Positions 32,167 through 40,426 of a stretch of DNA of 61,079 nt are shown here, in pieces. Each line of letters opens with the position of its first letter. The stretch's first letter is position 1. Under the pieces are notes generated by a model, which searched no databases, was not told the origin of the DNA, and saw only the letters and a list, made by a program, of their open reading frames with translations. The stretch covers positions 1 to 61,079 of the forward strand of contig JAFZVZ010000012.1 of the NCBI GenBank assembly GCA_017617545.1, written 5' to 3'. This DNA is from Lachnospiraceae bacterium. Lineage in GTDB: Bacteria; Bacillota; Clostridia; Lachnospirales; Lachnospiraceae. Made by a program: the position numbers and the translations under genes.

Positions 32167-32733
32167 TCAAAGCTGCTTCATCGGCTCGCCCCATGCCCCG
32201 AGGCTTCTGCCGTCGTAGCCGAAATACGTCTGCACCGTGGTCTTGACCGGTGCGATGCGCCTCAACTTCTGCTCCACACTTTCTCCGGACGACAGCGACT
32301 CGTCCTGCAGCACGTTCCGGATTTTGCATAGTATGACATCGCCGTCGTGTTTGGTGATGATATCGGTCACCTCCAGCTCGAATGTAACCGGTGATTTCTC
32401 GAGCACCGGAACATCCAGCACCGCGCCCTTTCCGATGTCCAGCGTGATCTTCATCTTGTCGGGATTACTCCCGCTCACGCACCCGAGATAATCCGCCACA
32501 GGCAGCAATTCCTCGGTGACAAGGTTAGCGGAAAATACTCTGCTCCTCTTGATATTGTCCTTCGTGAGCTTGCTGCCGCCGATGCAGCACATCACTCCCA
32601 GCTCATCCTCCCAGGTATAGCTGAACCAGCAGAAAAGCCCGAAATCCGGGTTCCCCTGGTCATCATAAGTACCGTACAAAAACAACGTCTGCGGACAGTA
32701 ATCGTTGTTCGGCTTCAAACTGATCTTACCCAT
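32167..32733 (-). CDS. Flavin reductase-like (FMN-binding) family protein
   Basis: 188 aa: resembles the FMN-binding split-barrel flavin reductase family (PQTLFLYGTYDDQGNPDFGLFCWFSYTWEDELGVMCCIGGSKLTKDNIKRSRVFSANLVTEELLPVADYLG). Such proteins reduce FMN or bind it as a cofactor. The start at 32733 is eight bases after AAGGAG; an ATG two codons earlier is too close to the site. It lies 32 bp upstream of the VOC gene and 23 bp downstream of the next gene, so the three probably form one operon. Confidence 0.8.
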   Translation of the reverse strand: MGKISLKPNNDYCPQTLFLYGTYDDQGNPDFGLFCWFSYTWEDELGVMCCIGGSKLTKDNIKRSRVFSANLVTEELLPVADYLGCVSGSNPDKMKITLDIGKGAVLDVPVLEKSPVTFELEVTDIITKHDGDVILCKIRNVLQDESLSSGESVEQKLRRIAPVKTTVQTYFGYDGRSLGAWGEPMKQL

Positions 32734-32756
32734 ACACATTCTCCTTTTCCCTGTAT

Positions 32757-33245
32757 TTACATCATACTACTCTTGTAGAATTTATATTGCTTCACGAACT
32801 CTTCCTTCGAAACCGGCGTTCTTACCCACGTCACGCCGGGCTGTTTCACACCGTTCCGGATCTCCGTGTATTTTTCCACCCACCAGGCAGTGGTCAGATT
32901 GAAATCGTACTCCTTGTGGCAGACGCCGCGGTCATCCTGCACCCAGCCCGGGATGTTTCCAAAACCGAACCGGAGAACCACCTTCCCGTGTGGCAGGTCG
33001 CTGTCTCCCGTGACGGTCCACTCATCGGGGATGCCCTTCTCCCCGACATCCAGTTTGAACGTCCACTTCAGCTCGAAATACTCCTCAACGTCCTCGTCGT
33101 ATAGGGAGATTTTCCGCTTGAACCCGTATTCCGTCTTCTCAAAGCTGCCGTCGGCCTTCTCCTTATGCAACGTATAAATGAAAAGAGTGTCGTCTTCATT
33201 CGGCCCGGCTGCATAGATGTTTCCGTTTTTCAGTTTGACATACAT
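32757..33245 (-). CDS. Hypothetical protein
   Basis: 162 aa, starting MYVKLKNGNIYAAGPNEDD after AGGAGGTCCGGT. Rich in Trp, Tyr, Lys and charged residues, with beta-strand-like alternation (ELKWTFKLDVGEKG; KVVLRFGFGNIPGWVQ; TTAWWVEKYTEI). No signal peptide, TM helix or known motif. First gene of a probable operon with the flavin reductase-like and VOC genes. Function unknown. Confidence 0.65.
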   Translation of the reverse strand: MYVKLKNGNIYAAGPNEDDTLFIYTLHKEKADGSFEKTEYGFKRKISLYDEDVEEYFELKWTFKLDVGEKGIPDEWTVTGDSDLPHGKVVLRFGFGNIPGWVQDDRGVCHKEYDFNLTTAWWVEKYTEIRNGVKQPGVTWVRTPVSKEEFVKQYKFYKSSMM

Positions 33246-33416
33246 ACCGGACCTCCTGACCCGCAAAATAAAGCGAAAACTATTTTGTTAATCTTACCAT
33301 ACTCGCAAGGTTTCGTCCATAACCAAAGGCGCACAAAGCTCTCCAAGCAATACATTCCCCGTCGGGCGCCGGGCATTTTCCGAAAGAATCCTACCACACG
33401 ACTATAGGATATTTCA

Positions 33417-33445
33417 TTGTATCGCACGCGCTCCCATGCTACGAT
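33417..33445 (+). promoter_or_regulatory. Promoter of the chimeric remnant
   Basis: TTGTAT (33417-33422), 17-bp spacer, TACGAT (33440-33445), followed by GGAGGAAGAAGG and the ATG at 33480. Confidence 0.6.
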
Positions 33446-33479
33446 TTTTTTATCTCATATACAGGAGGAAGAAGGTATT

Positions 33480-33872
33480 ATGAAATACATCAACATAGTG
33501 AACGGTCCGCAAAATGTGTCCGCCGTCATCCAGGGCTGCATGCGCATGCCGAGCCTCACGAAGGAAGCTGCCGCGAAGGTGATCCGCACCGCTTACGACT
33601 GCGGCGTCAACTTCTACGACCACGCGACCTGCTACGGGCGTGACGGTGAGGCCGAGACGCGGTTCGCCGAGGCTTTTCCGCTGACCGGGATCAACCGCGA
33701 GGACAATCGTCTCTGGAAGACGAAGGGCCTTTTGGTCACGCCGCACATCGCCGGCAACCTCACGCTTGAGCATACGCTCGACACCAACGTGGCGATGTTC
33801 TGCGAGGACCTGATCAACTTCGCGAAAGGCCGGCCGCTTACGTATGCGGTTGACCGCAACCGGGGCTATTGA
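33480..33872 (+). pseudogene. Chimeric remnant: aldo/keto reductase N-terminus fused to 2-hydroxyacid dehydrogenase C-terminus
   Basis: A 130-codon ORF with intact promoter and ribosome binding site. Residues 1 to about 75 match the start of an aldo/keto reductase (VIQGCMRMPSLTKEAAAKVIRTAYDCGVNFYDHATCYGRDG), including the catalytic Asp/Tyr region. From about residue 77 (LWKTKGLLVTPHIAGNLTLEHTLDTN, ending GRPLTYAVDRNRGY) it is the C-terminal end of a D-isomer 2-hydroxyacid dehydrogenase. Neither half is a complete enzyme. The simplest reading is an in-frame deletion joining two formerly adjacent genes. It is probably inactive, although a small product may be made. Confidence 0.75.
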
Positions 33873-33905
33873 CAGTAATACAAACAACTTTTATCCGACG
33901 AAAAA

Positions 33906-33935
33906 TGATCCGGCAGGTTTCACGCTGCCGGATCA
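33906..33935. terminator. Bidirectional terminator hairpin
   Basis: Perfect 11-bp stem TGATCCGGCAG / CTGCCGGATCA with an 8-nt loop between the chimeric remnant and the converging XRE gene; followed by CTTATTTTC on the plus side and TTTTT on the minus side. Confidence 0.8.
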
Positions 33936-33986
33936 CTTATTTTCCTACACATTTACAATCCCGGGTCTTTGATCGTTTTTCATTCA

Positions 33987-35030
33987 TCAATACGCGCCGC
34001 GGTAGTATTCAAGCTCGTTGTTCAGCGTGTCGATCGCCATCTTCTTCAGCTCATCGCTATAGCTGCCGGCACCAACCTCTGCCCTGAACTTCTCGACAAC
34101 TTCGTCCGCCTCCCGATCCTTGCCGTTGTGTTTGTACGCAAGCACCTTGAAGAAGGTGTTTCGCGCACGCTCTTTGAGATACGTATTCATATCGATGGAC
34201 TGTTCTCTTGCGGCAAATGCCCGAAGAATTCCCTCGCACCACTCGCACACGCGGATGGCCTCCTCCGTCCGCTCGAACCAGCCGTATTTGAGCGCCACCA
34301 GGTTCAGCTGATTCGCCACTGCATAGAACAACAGGGTGTTGTTCTTGTCCACGACGCCCTTCATCTTCTCGAATCCGCCTTCGAAAAATGCGACTTCCAT
34401 GTCCATATTTTCCTTGTTCCGGCTCGACTCGAAGCTCGGCAAAACGTTGATGTGGTCCTTTGCCTTCTCGAAATCCTTCTCGTGAATGTAGATCCACGCG
34501 ATCGAATGATGGATCTTCTCGGCGAGCGTGCGGTCGTTTGTGTGGCTGATCACGTATGTTCCCTTGCGGATCGCATCCTTGTAGATCTTGCGCACGTCAT
34601 CAAGCCTGTCCTGAAGGCGTCCCTCCACCGACTTGTCAACGTACATGCTGAGGAGCGCTGCATGCTTCAAAAACTCCTTCACGATCTCAAAGTTGCCCGG
34701 ATTAACGTTGGTCTCCGACGCCATATACTCGCAGATCCGAAGTTCGCTGCCCGCGCGGTCCATCTCGTCCCACATGCCGGAGATCGTTGCCAGGATGCGC
34801 TCCGTGACCTCCTCATTTTCCGCAATCATGGTATAGCCGAGAAGCGCGTCGGTACTGACACCGAGTACCTGCGCCAGCGGCACGATCATCGATACGTCGG
34901 GAAGGCCGACCTCGGACTCCCATTTGCTGACGGCCTGCGGCGTCACGCCGAGCAGGTCCGCAAGCTCCTCCTGCGTGAACCCCTTGTTCTTTCTGAATGC
35001 TCTTATGTTGCTTCCTAAATTCGTGTTCAT
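33987..35030 (-). CDS. XRE-family regulator with helical-repeat C-terminal domain
   Basis: 347 aa: helix-turn-helix MNTNLGSNIRAFRKNKGFTQEELADLLGVTPQAVSKWESEVGLPD, followed by about 280 residues of TPR-like helices (HSIAWIYIHEKDFEKAKDHI; YAVANQLNLVALKYGWFERTEEAIRVCEW). The same architecture as the protein at 30249-31397, though not closely similar. Such regulators commonly sense peptides or act globally; its target is unknown. Promoter at 35070-35098. Confidence 0.88.
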   Translation of the reverse strand: MNTNLGSNIRAFRKNKGFTQEELADLLGVTPQAVSKWESEVGLPDVSMIVPLAQVLGVSTDALLGYTMIAENEEVTERILATISGMWDEMDRAGSELRICEYMASETNVNPGNFEIVKEFLKHAALLSMYVDKSVEGRLQDRLDDVRKIYKDAIRKGTYVISHTNDRTLAEKIHHSIAWIYIHEKDFEKAKDHINVLPSFESSRNKENMDMEVAFFEGGFEKMKGVVDKNNTLLFYAVANQLNLVALKYGWFERTEEAIRVCEWCEGILRAFAAREQSIDMNTYLKERARNTFFKVLAYKHNGKDREADEVVEKFRAEVGAGSYSDELKKMAIDTLNNELEYYRGAY

Positions 35031-35069
35031 GTTTCGTTCCTCCGATCAATAGTTCGGTACCGTGGCTTC

Positions 35070-35098
35070 ATCATACAGGCAACCATAACGAAAAGCAA
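35070..35098 (-). promoter_or_regulatory. Promoter of the second XRE gene
   Basis: Minus strand TTGCTT (35093-35098), 17-bp spacer, TATGAT (35070-35075). Confidence 0.6.
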
Positions 35099-35108
35099 AC
35101 AACGGACT

Positions 35109-35125
35109 GTTGAGTGGAACTCAAC
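35109..35125 (-). terminator. Short hairpin at the acetyltransferase stop codon
   Basis: GTTGAGT-GGA-ACTCAAC, 7-bp stem containing the TGA stop of the GNAT gene. The following sequence is only weakly T-rich, so a terminator role is uncertain. Confidence 0.35.
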
Positions 35126-35699
35126 GCAGCTCCAATACGAGCGCGTCGTACGCTCTGCCGTCCACTACGTACACGCTCTCACCGCGGTCCACCTCACGGA
35201 ATCCAAGCTTCTCCGCGACCCGGAGCATCCGCACATTTCCGCTCCACGTCTCCATGACGAATCGATCCTCGCCGAGTCCCCGGTAATATTCCATGAACGC
35301 CTGCAGCGCCTTCACGCCGATCCCCTGCCCCCACACATCGGACTCACAGAGTTCAATGCCTAAGGCGCGCACGGCATGATTGTCCGGGGCATTTTTCGAA
35401 AAATCAACCGTCTCCCAATCAATCGGTGAATAATCCTCATTCATGAGATATGACGACACAAACCCGACGTGCCGGCCGTCCGCCTCAATCTCCAGCCGCA
35501 TGCGAATGTCCCCGTCCTCCGTGCCCTCCATGATCTCCGCCATCTGCGCTCGCAACTCGTCCTCATCCACCGGCTCCGGCTCCTCCCAGGGCATATCCGC
35601 CTTCATCCACTCCGTGTGCGTGGTGTTCCAACGCACCTCATCCTCGATATCCCCGGGCTGAAAATCCCGAAGGATAATGTTGTCACTCCTGATCTCCAT
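35121..35699 (-). CDS. GNAT-family N-acetyltransferase
   Basis: 192 aa of the RimJ/RimL-like group: IILRDFQPGDIEDEVRW at the start, acetyl-CoA-binding segment LCESDVWGQGIGVKALQAFMEYYRGLG (Q/RxxGxG/A pattern), and NVRMLRVAEKLGFREVDRGE near the end. It transfers acetyl groups to an amine; substrate unknown. It follows the zinc-ribbon membrane protein gene on the same strand after 36 bp. Confidence 0.88.
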   Translation of the reverse strand: MEIRSDNIILRDFQPGDIEDEVRWNTTHTEWMKADMPWEEPEPVDEDELRAQMAEIMEGTEDGDIRMRLEIEADGRHVGFVSSYLMNEDYSPIDWETVDFSKNAPDNHAVRALGIELCESDVWGQGIGVKALQAFMEYYRGLGEDRFVMETWSGNVRMLRVAEKLGFREVDRGESVYVVDGRAYDALVLELR

Positions 35700-35735
35700 A
35701 TCTCACCAACCGTTTTCTCCTGTATTCTTTGGGTA

Positions 35736-37364
35736 TCAGTCGAACCCGAACGCCGTCAGATATACCATCGCGATAAAGCACAGAATTCCGAACCATACGC
35801 CGAGGCTGACCGGAGGCACGAACAGCGCTCTCAGTCCGATGCCCAGCATCTCCTTCGTGATCTTGAAGTTGCCTTTCTTCCGGTACCGTTTCTTACTGCC
35901 ATCCGGCTGGATGATGTAGATCCACGGCCGCTCATACAGCTCGACGATACCGAATTTTACGAGGTACACGGGAACAGTCGGCACCGCGATGCAGAACCAT
36001 ACGGCGGAACCGCCGAGGGTCAGTCTGTGAAAATCAAAACCGTTGATGAACAGCGCAAGGATCACCGGGAGGAACATCGCGATCAGCGCCAGTGTGATCA
36101 TCCGCGCCACGCGGTACGGCGTCGCAAACCGCAGCACTACCGGCACCCTCTGTCCCTCAATTGTCTCGTAAAATGTAGGCGCCACAACCTTCCGCTCCAG
36201 GATGGAATCGTCCTGGACAAGTCTTCCGTTCTCGCGGTGAAAGCTCTGTTCCCCGGAGGTAAAAATCTCCCTGCCGCCGTTGACAAAGAAGGGATTCTTC
36301 ACGGTGTCACTGTACAGGCAGAGCATGATGACCAGCATCACGATCGCGAACATTCCGGTGATGTACAATCCTCCGCCGACACCGAATCCGCCGGCGTACA
36401 GCGCCCCGAAAAGGCCGCCGCTCACGATCACTGTCGCAAGGATCGCCTTCAGCCACCAGGGCAGAAAATAGTAATGCGACTCCTTCTCCGCGCGGACACT
36501 CACCTTGCCGGTCTGCCCGTTCACGGCGGCAACCGTATTGCCGCTGCTGATGTAATACACCGGAAGGAGCACAGGCAGTCTCATCGCCGAAGAGACATCC
36601 GCATCCACGTCGATCGCCTTGGTCTCCAGCACCTTGCGAACGGATGGCTTGTAGGTCGCCTCCACCTCTCTTCGCACGCGCGATTCCAGCTCCTTGTCAG
36701 CAACGTCCGATGTCTTGACGCGGTGTCCCGCCACATACGCAAAATCGAACTCCGTCAGCCCCTGCAGATCAAACGGCTCCATGCCGTCAAGAAGCAGGTT
36801 GTCCAACTGCGCTGAACGGTTTACAAACTCATTGAACAGATATCCCTCACAGGAATATTTCTTTCCCCCATCCATTCGCTCCGCGGTCATATGCACCGGT
36901 CCGCGGACCAGCTCATACGGGAGATAAAAGCCTTTCAGTTCGGAAAGCAGCGGCTCCAGATGCTTCGCCTCCCGCTTTCCCTTGTTGTCCCTGCACCACT
37001 CGGCAAGCCGCTCCGTCGCCTCCTGCTGCGTGATCCGGAACGGGATCACGCTCTCAGGCATTCCCTTGGAGTGGATGTACTCCTTTCTCGTCATGCTTCG
37101 GCCGCAGAAAGCGCAGCTCGAGAGGGCCTCATTTTCCTCAAAGATGACCTTGGCTCCGCAGCCTTCGCAGGACGCACTGAACAGGCGGAACTGTTTCACC
37201 GAAGTCTGCAGGTGTTCGCCCCGCATTTTACGAAAGCCCAGCTTCTGCTCCTGCGCCTCACTGATCTCAACCTTCGAGCCGCAGTGCTGGCACTGATATT
37301 TCTGGTAGTAAATGTCAAACACCGCGGGTGCGCCGCATTTCGGACAATGAATATCAGCGATCAT
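35736..37364 (-). CDS. Membrane protein with two N-terminal zinc ribbons
   Basis: 542 aa. Zinc ribbon 1 (CPKCGAP...CQHCG) and zinc ribbon 2 (CEGCG...CAFCG) lie in the first 95 residues, then a cytoplasmic domain of about 190 residues (FYLPYELVRGPVHMTAERMDGG...), two TM helices near the middle (LKAILATVIVSGGLFGALYAGG; ITGMFAIVMLVIMLCLYS), and further TM helices in the C-terminal third. The start at 37364 follows GGGAGGTGAAGAG. The double ribbon resembles DNA- or RNA-binding modules, but the protein is clearly membrane-bound. No function can be assigned. Confidence 0.75.
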   Translation of the reverse strand: MIADIHCPKCGAPAVFDIYYQKYQCQHCGSKVEISEAQEQKLGFRKMRGEHLQTSVKQFRLFSASCEGCGAKVIFEENEALSSCAFCGRSMTRKEYIHSKGMPESVIPFRITQQEATERLAEWCRDNKGKREAKHLEPLLSELKGFYLPYELVRGPVHMTAERMDGGKKYSCEGYLFNEFVNRSAQLDNLLLDGMEPFDLQGLTEFDFAYVAGHRVKTSDVADKELESRVRREVEATYKPSVRKVLETKAIDVDADVSSAMRLPVLLPVYYISSGNTVAAVNGQTGKVSVRAEKESHYYFLPWWLKAILATVIVSGGLFGALYAGGFGVGGGLYITGMFAIVMLVIMLCLYSDTVKNPFFVNGGREIFTSGEQSFHRENGRLVQDDSILERKVVAPTFYETIEGQRVPVVLRFATPYRVARMITLALIAMFLPVILALFINGFDFHRLTLGGSAVWFCIAVPTVPVYLVKFGIVELYERPWIYIIQPDGSKKRYRKKGNFKITKEMLGIGLRALFVPPVSLGVWFGILCFIAMVYLTAFGFD

Positions 37365-37399
37365 CTCTTCACCTCCCAATCTCAACAGCCTTGACTACT

Positions 37400-38116
37400 T
37401 TATTTCTTCTTGAAGCCTGAACCCGAGATGGGCTCACCCTCGCTCAGAAGGTGTGCAACCTCCCCGATCGCGCGGACGCGGAACCACGCGGTTCCCGGAT
37501 CCCGCTCCTCAGTCTCGATGACCGTAAGTCCGGTCGGCGCGCAGTAAAAGCCGTGCCACAGAAGCGGCGCCGAGATCCCGGTCAGATGCGCGACCACCGT
37601 GAGTGTCGCGATCATGTGGCAGAAGATCACGATCGTCTTCTCGCAGGGTCCCTCCGGCCCCCACTGCGTACGGAACACGTGGCCGTCCCTGCGGTATCCG
37701 TAGCTTTCCAGAAGACCGTCAAAGCCTTCCGTGATCACGCGGTAGCCGTCCTTACAGGAATCGTTGTCGTAGTAATGAGAACTCTGCCAGGTGTCCGCCG
37801 AGAAGAGTGTCTCGTCCTTCGTCCAGTCATCGGGATAGAAATCCCACGCGTGTCTGACTCTGCCCAATCGCTCGTTGTACGTGCGCCCGGTGTACTCCTC
37901 GATCCACGGAAGCACCGTCGCCTCCTTCCCGAGCGGATCAAGGCAGGTCCTGCACGTCTCCATTGCCCGCCCGAGCGGGGACACATAGTAGTCCGAAACG
38001 TCCGCATCGATGCGGCGGATCCATTTCGCGAGGCATGCCGCCTCTCTCCTGCCCTTCTCCGTCAATGAATCCGTACTGTAATCCGGCTCGCCGTGGCGAA
38101 TCATGATGATCCTCAT
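37400..38116 (-). CDS. Histidine phosphatase superfamily protein
   Basis: 238 aa with the catalytic RHG motif at the N-terminus (MRIIMIRHGEPDYS), the second phosphate-binding region YYVSPLGRAMETC, the acid region WIEEYTGRTYNERLGR, and the second catalytic His in IVIFCHMIATL. A phosphoglycerate-mutase-like phosphatase; substrate unknown. It lies 35 bp upstream of the zinc-ribbon gene and 43 bp downstream of the LysR gene. Confidence 0.88.
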   Translation of the reverse strand: MRIIMIRHGEPDYSTDSLTEKGRREAACLAKWIRRIDADVSDYYVSPLGRAMETCRTCLDPLGKEATVLPWIEEYTGRTYNERLGRVRHAWDFYPDDWTKDETLFSADTWQSSHYYDNDSCKDGYRVITEGFDGLLESYGYRRDGHVFRTQWGPEGPCEKTIVIFCHMIATLTVVAHLTGISAPLLWHGFYCAPTGLTVIETEERDPGTAWFRVRAIGEVAHLLSEGEPISGSGFKKK

Positions 38117-38159
38117 AGTTTTCCCTTTCGTGTATGGTTATTGTTGTTGTCTTATGCCT

Positions 38160-39068
38160 CTACTTCTCCGCTCCGCAGGCCGCCGTGAGATAGCGGACGT
38201 AGTTGACCGTCATCGGCGACGGGCGGATCGCCGTCGGAAGAATGTACCCGATCTCCATGTAATCATCCACGTCCAGCGGTTTCGCGATGATATTCGGGCC
38301 GTTCAGCTCCTCGCTGATCACACCGCTGCAGACCGTGTAACCGTTAAGGCCGACAAGCATGTTAAACAGCGTTGCGCGGTCGCACACCACGATCTCCTTG
38401 TCGCAATCCATCGTGCTCAGAAGCTCCTCCGAAAAATAAAACGAGTTGTGGCTTCCCTGCTCGTACGAAAGCCTCGGATACGGCTTCAGATCCTCGATCG
38501 TGATCACCTTTTTTGACGCCAGCGGGCTCTCCCGGCCGATAAAGACGTGTGGCTTCGCGGTGAACAGCGGCGTGAACGCAAGACTGTTCTCCCGCAGGGT
38601 CTTGCGGATCACGGTCTCGTTATACCGGTTCAGATACAGGATACCGACCTCGCTGCGAAGCTTCGCGACATCCTCGATGATGTCATACGTCTGCGTCTCC
38701 CTCATATGAAACTCATACTGATCGCCGCCGAACTCACGGAGCAGCCTCACAAACGCCTCCACGGCGAACGAGTAGTGTTGCGCCGAAACGCAGAAGCGCT
38801 GCTTGCCGACGGGCGCGCCGGCGTATCGCTCCGCGATCAGGTCGGTCTGCTCGATCACCTGGCGGGCGTAGCCTAAGAACTCCTCCCCCTCGGTTGTCAG
38901 CTCGATCCCTTTGTTGGAGCGTCGGAAAATCGTGATCCCGAACTCATTTTCCAGATCGCGGATCGCGGATGTCAGGCTCGGCTGCGCAAGAAACAGGCGC
39001 TTTGCGGCCTCCGTGATGTTGCCGGTCTCCGCGACGGTCACGACATATTGCAATTGTTTCAGCGTCAT
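38160..39068 (-). CDS. LysR-family transcriptional regulator
   Basis: 302 aa: LysR winged helix-turn-helix (MTLKQLQYVVTVAETGNITEAAKRLFLAQPSLTSAIRDLENEFGITIFRRSNKGIELTTEGEEFL) and a two-lobe effector domain. The start at 39068 follows AAAGGAGCAGCC. It is divergent from the methionine-synthase-like gene, with two T-N11-A palindromes between them, so it is the likely activator of that gene and may regulate itself. Ligand unknown; a sulfur-amino-acid precursor is plausible. Confidence 0.92.
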   Translation of the reverse strand: MTLKQLQYVVTVAETGNITEAAKRLFLAQPSLTSAIRDLENEFGITIFRRSNKGIELTTEGEEFLGYARQVIEQTDLIAERYAGAPVGKQRFCVSAQHYSFAVEAFVRLLREFGGDQYEFHMRETQTYDIIEDVAKLRSEVGILYLNRYNETVIRKTLRENSLAFTPLFTAKPHVFIGRESPLASKKVITIEDLKPYPRLSYEQGSHNSFYFSEELLSTMDCDKEIVVCDRATLFNMLVGLNGYTVCSGVISEELNGPNIIAKPLDVDDYMEIGYILPTAIRPSPMTVNYVRYLTAACGAEK

Positions 39069-39116
39069 GGCTGCTCCTTTCATTTCATAGATACTGTTCG
39101 CATTATAGCATGATTT

Positions 39117-39131
39117 ATAGATTTTTTCTAT
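39117..39131. promoter_or_regulatory. LysR-type box 1
   Basis: ATAGA-TTTTT-TCTAT inverted repeat containing a T-N11-A core (39118-39130) in the LysR/MetE-like divergent region. Confidence 0.55.
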
Positions 39132-39154
39132 GGCTGAGCTGCATTTTTAAATAT

Positions 39155-39183
39155 TTTACCTATTGTGTCAATAGGTTTATACT
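39155..39183 (+). promoter_or_regulatory. Promoter of the MetE-like gene with LysR-type box 2 in the spacer
   Basis: TTTACC (39155-39160), 17-bp spacer, TATACT (39178-39183). CCTATTG-TGT-CAATAGG (39159-39175), again T-N11-A, fills the spacer and lies 43 bp from box 1. Confidence 0.65.
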
Positions 39184-39214
39184 TTGCCCCATAACACACA
39201 AGGAGGAGCCGGCT

Positions 39215-40330
39215 ATGGCAGAGAAGACACCGTTTCGGTATGATTACGTCGGAAGTTTCCTTCGTCCGGCGCGCCTGAAGAAGGCGAGAATTGCATTTGA
39301 GAAGGGAGAGATCGGCCGCGACGCGCTCACGGATGTGGAGGATGAGTGCATTGAAGAGCTCGTGGCCAAGCAGAAAGAACTGGGGTACCATGTCATTACG
39401 GACGGCGAGTTCCGCCGCGCGACATGGCATCTGGATTTTATGTGGGGTTTTGACGGAGTTGCTCATCACAAGACGCAGACCGGTCTTCCGTTCCACGGCG
39501 AGCAGGCGATGATCGACGACACCTATCTCGTCGGAAAATTGTCCCTCACGAAGGAGCATCCCTTTGTTTCCCATTTCCGCTTTGTGAAGGCACTTGAGGA
39601 TGAACACACCGTGGCCAAGCAGACCATCCCCGCGCCCGCGCAGTTCCTGGCGCAGCTGATCATGCCTTTCGCGGCGGAAAATACGCGCAAATTCTACGAC
39701 AATGACGACGAGCTGATCGACGACCTCGTCACCGGTTACCGCGAGGTGATCCGCCAGCTCTACGAGGCCGGCTGCCGCAATCTGCAGCTCGATGACTGCA
39801 CCTGGGGCATGCTTGTCGACCCTCGTGTGAAGCTCTTCTACGGAACCGAGGGAAACGGCGTGGATCGCATCAAGGAACAGTACCTGACCATCAACAACCG
39901 CGTGATCGACGGACAGCCCGGGGATCTCGTCATCAACACGCATGTGTGCCGCGGCAACTTCCACTCCACCTACGCAAGCACGGGAGCGTACAACGATGTC
40001 GCGGAGTTCCTCTTCGCGGGAGAGCATGTGAATGCCTTCTATCTCGAGTATGACGATGAGCGCTCCGGCGGTTTCGACCCGCTTGCGAAGATCCCGGAGG
40101 GCAAAAAGGTCGTGCTCGGTCTGATCACCACCAAGTCCCCGAAGCTCGAGGACAAGGCGACGGTCATCGCACGCATTCATGAGGCCGCAAAATACATCCC
40201 GCTCGATCGGATCTGCCTCAGTCCACAGTGCGGTTTCGCGTCCTGCGAGATCGGCAACAAGCTGACCGAGGCCGAGCAGTGGGCCAAGCTTCATCTCGTC
40301 CGCGAGATTGCCGAGGAAGTCTGGGGATAA
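39215..40330 (+). CDS. Cobalamin-independent methionine synthase-like protein (YxjG/MetE C-terminal domain)
   Basis: 371 aa, equal to the C-terminal catalytic barrel of MetE. The zinc ligands are visible as His/Cys in NTHVCRGN and Cys in LSPQCGFAS, with the supporting Glu in AFYLEYDDERSG. Short homologues (YxjG/YxjH) transfer a methyl group to homocysteine or similar thiols from an unidentified donor. The start at 39215 follows AAGGAGGAGCCGGCT. Expression is likely controlled by the divergent LysR protein. Confidence 0.88.
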   Translation: MAEKTPFRYDYVGSFLRPARLKKARIAFEKGEIGRDALTDVEDECIEELVAKQKELGYHVITDGEFRRATWHLDFMWGFDGVAHHKTQTGLPFHGEQAMIDDTYLVGKLSLTKEHPFVSHFRFVKALEDEHTVAKQTIPAPAQFLAQLIMPFAAENTRKFYDNDDELIDDLVTGYREVIRQLYEAGCRNLQLDDCTWGMLVDPRVKLFYGTEGNGVDRIKEQYLTINNRVIDGQPGDLVINTHVCRGNFHSTYASTGAYNDVAEFLFAGEHVNAFYLEYDDERSGGFDPLAKIPEGKKVVLGLITTKSPKLEDKATVIARIHEAAKYIPLDRICLSPQCGFASCEIGNKLTEAEQWAKLHLVREIAEEVWG

Positions 40331-40345
40331 CACGCACTGTCTCCC

Positions 40346-40374
40346 TTGCATTTTCCGTTCAGATACGGTAAGAT
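40346..40374 (+). promoter_or_regulatory. Promoter of the DUF3592-like gene
   Basis: TTGCAT (40346-40351), 17-bp spacer, TAAGAT (40369-40374), starting 15 bp after the MetE-like stop codon. Confidence 0.6.
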
Positions 40375-40426
40375 GTTCTATAACCGTTTCGAACTGATGC
40401 GGATACTTCGGCAGGAGGGGTGTATT

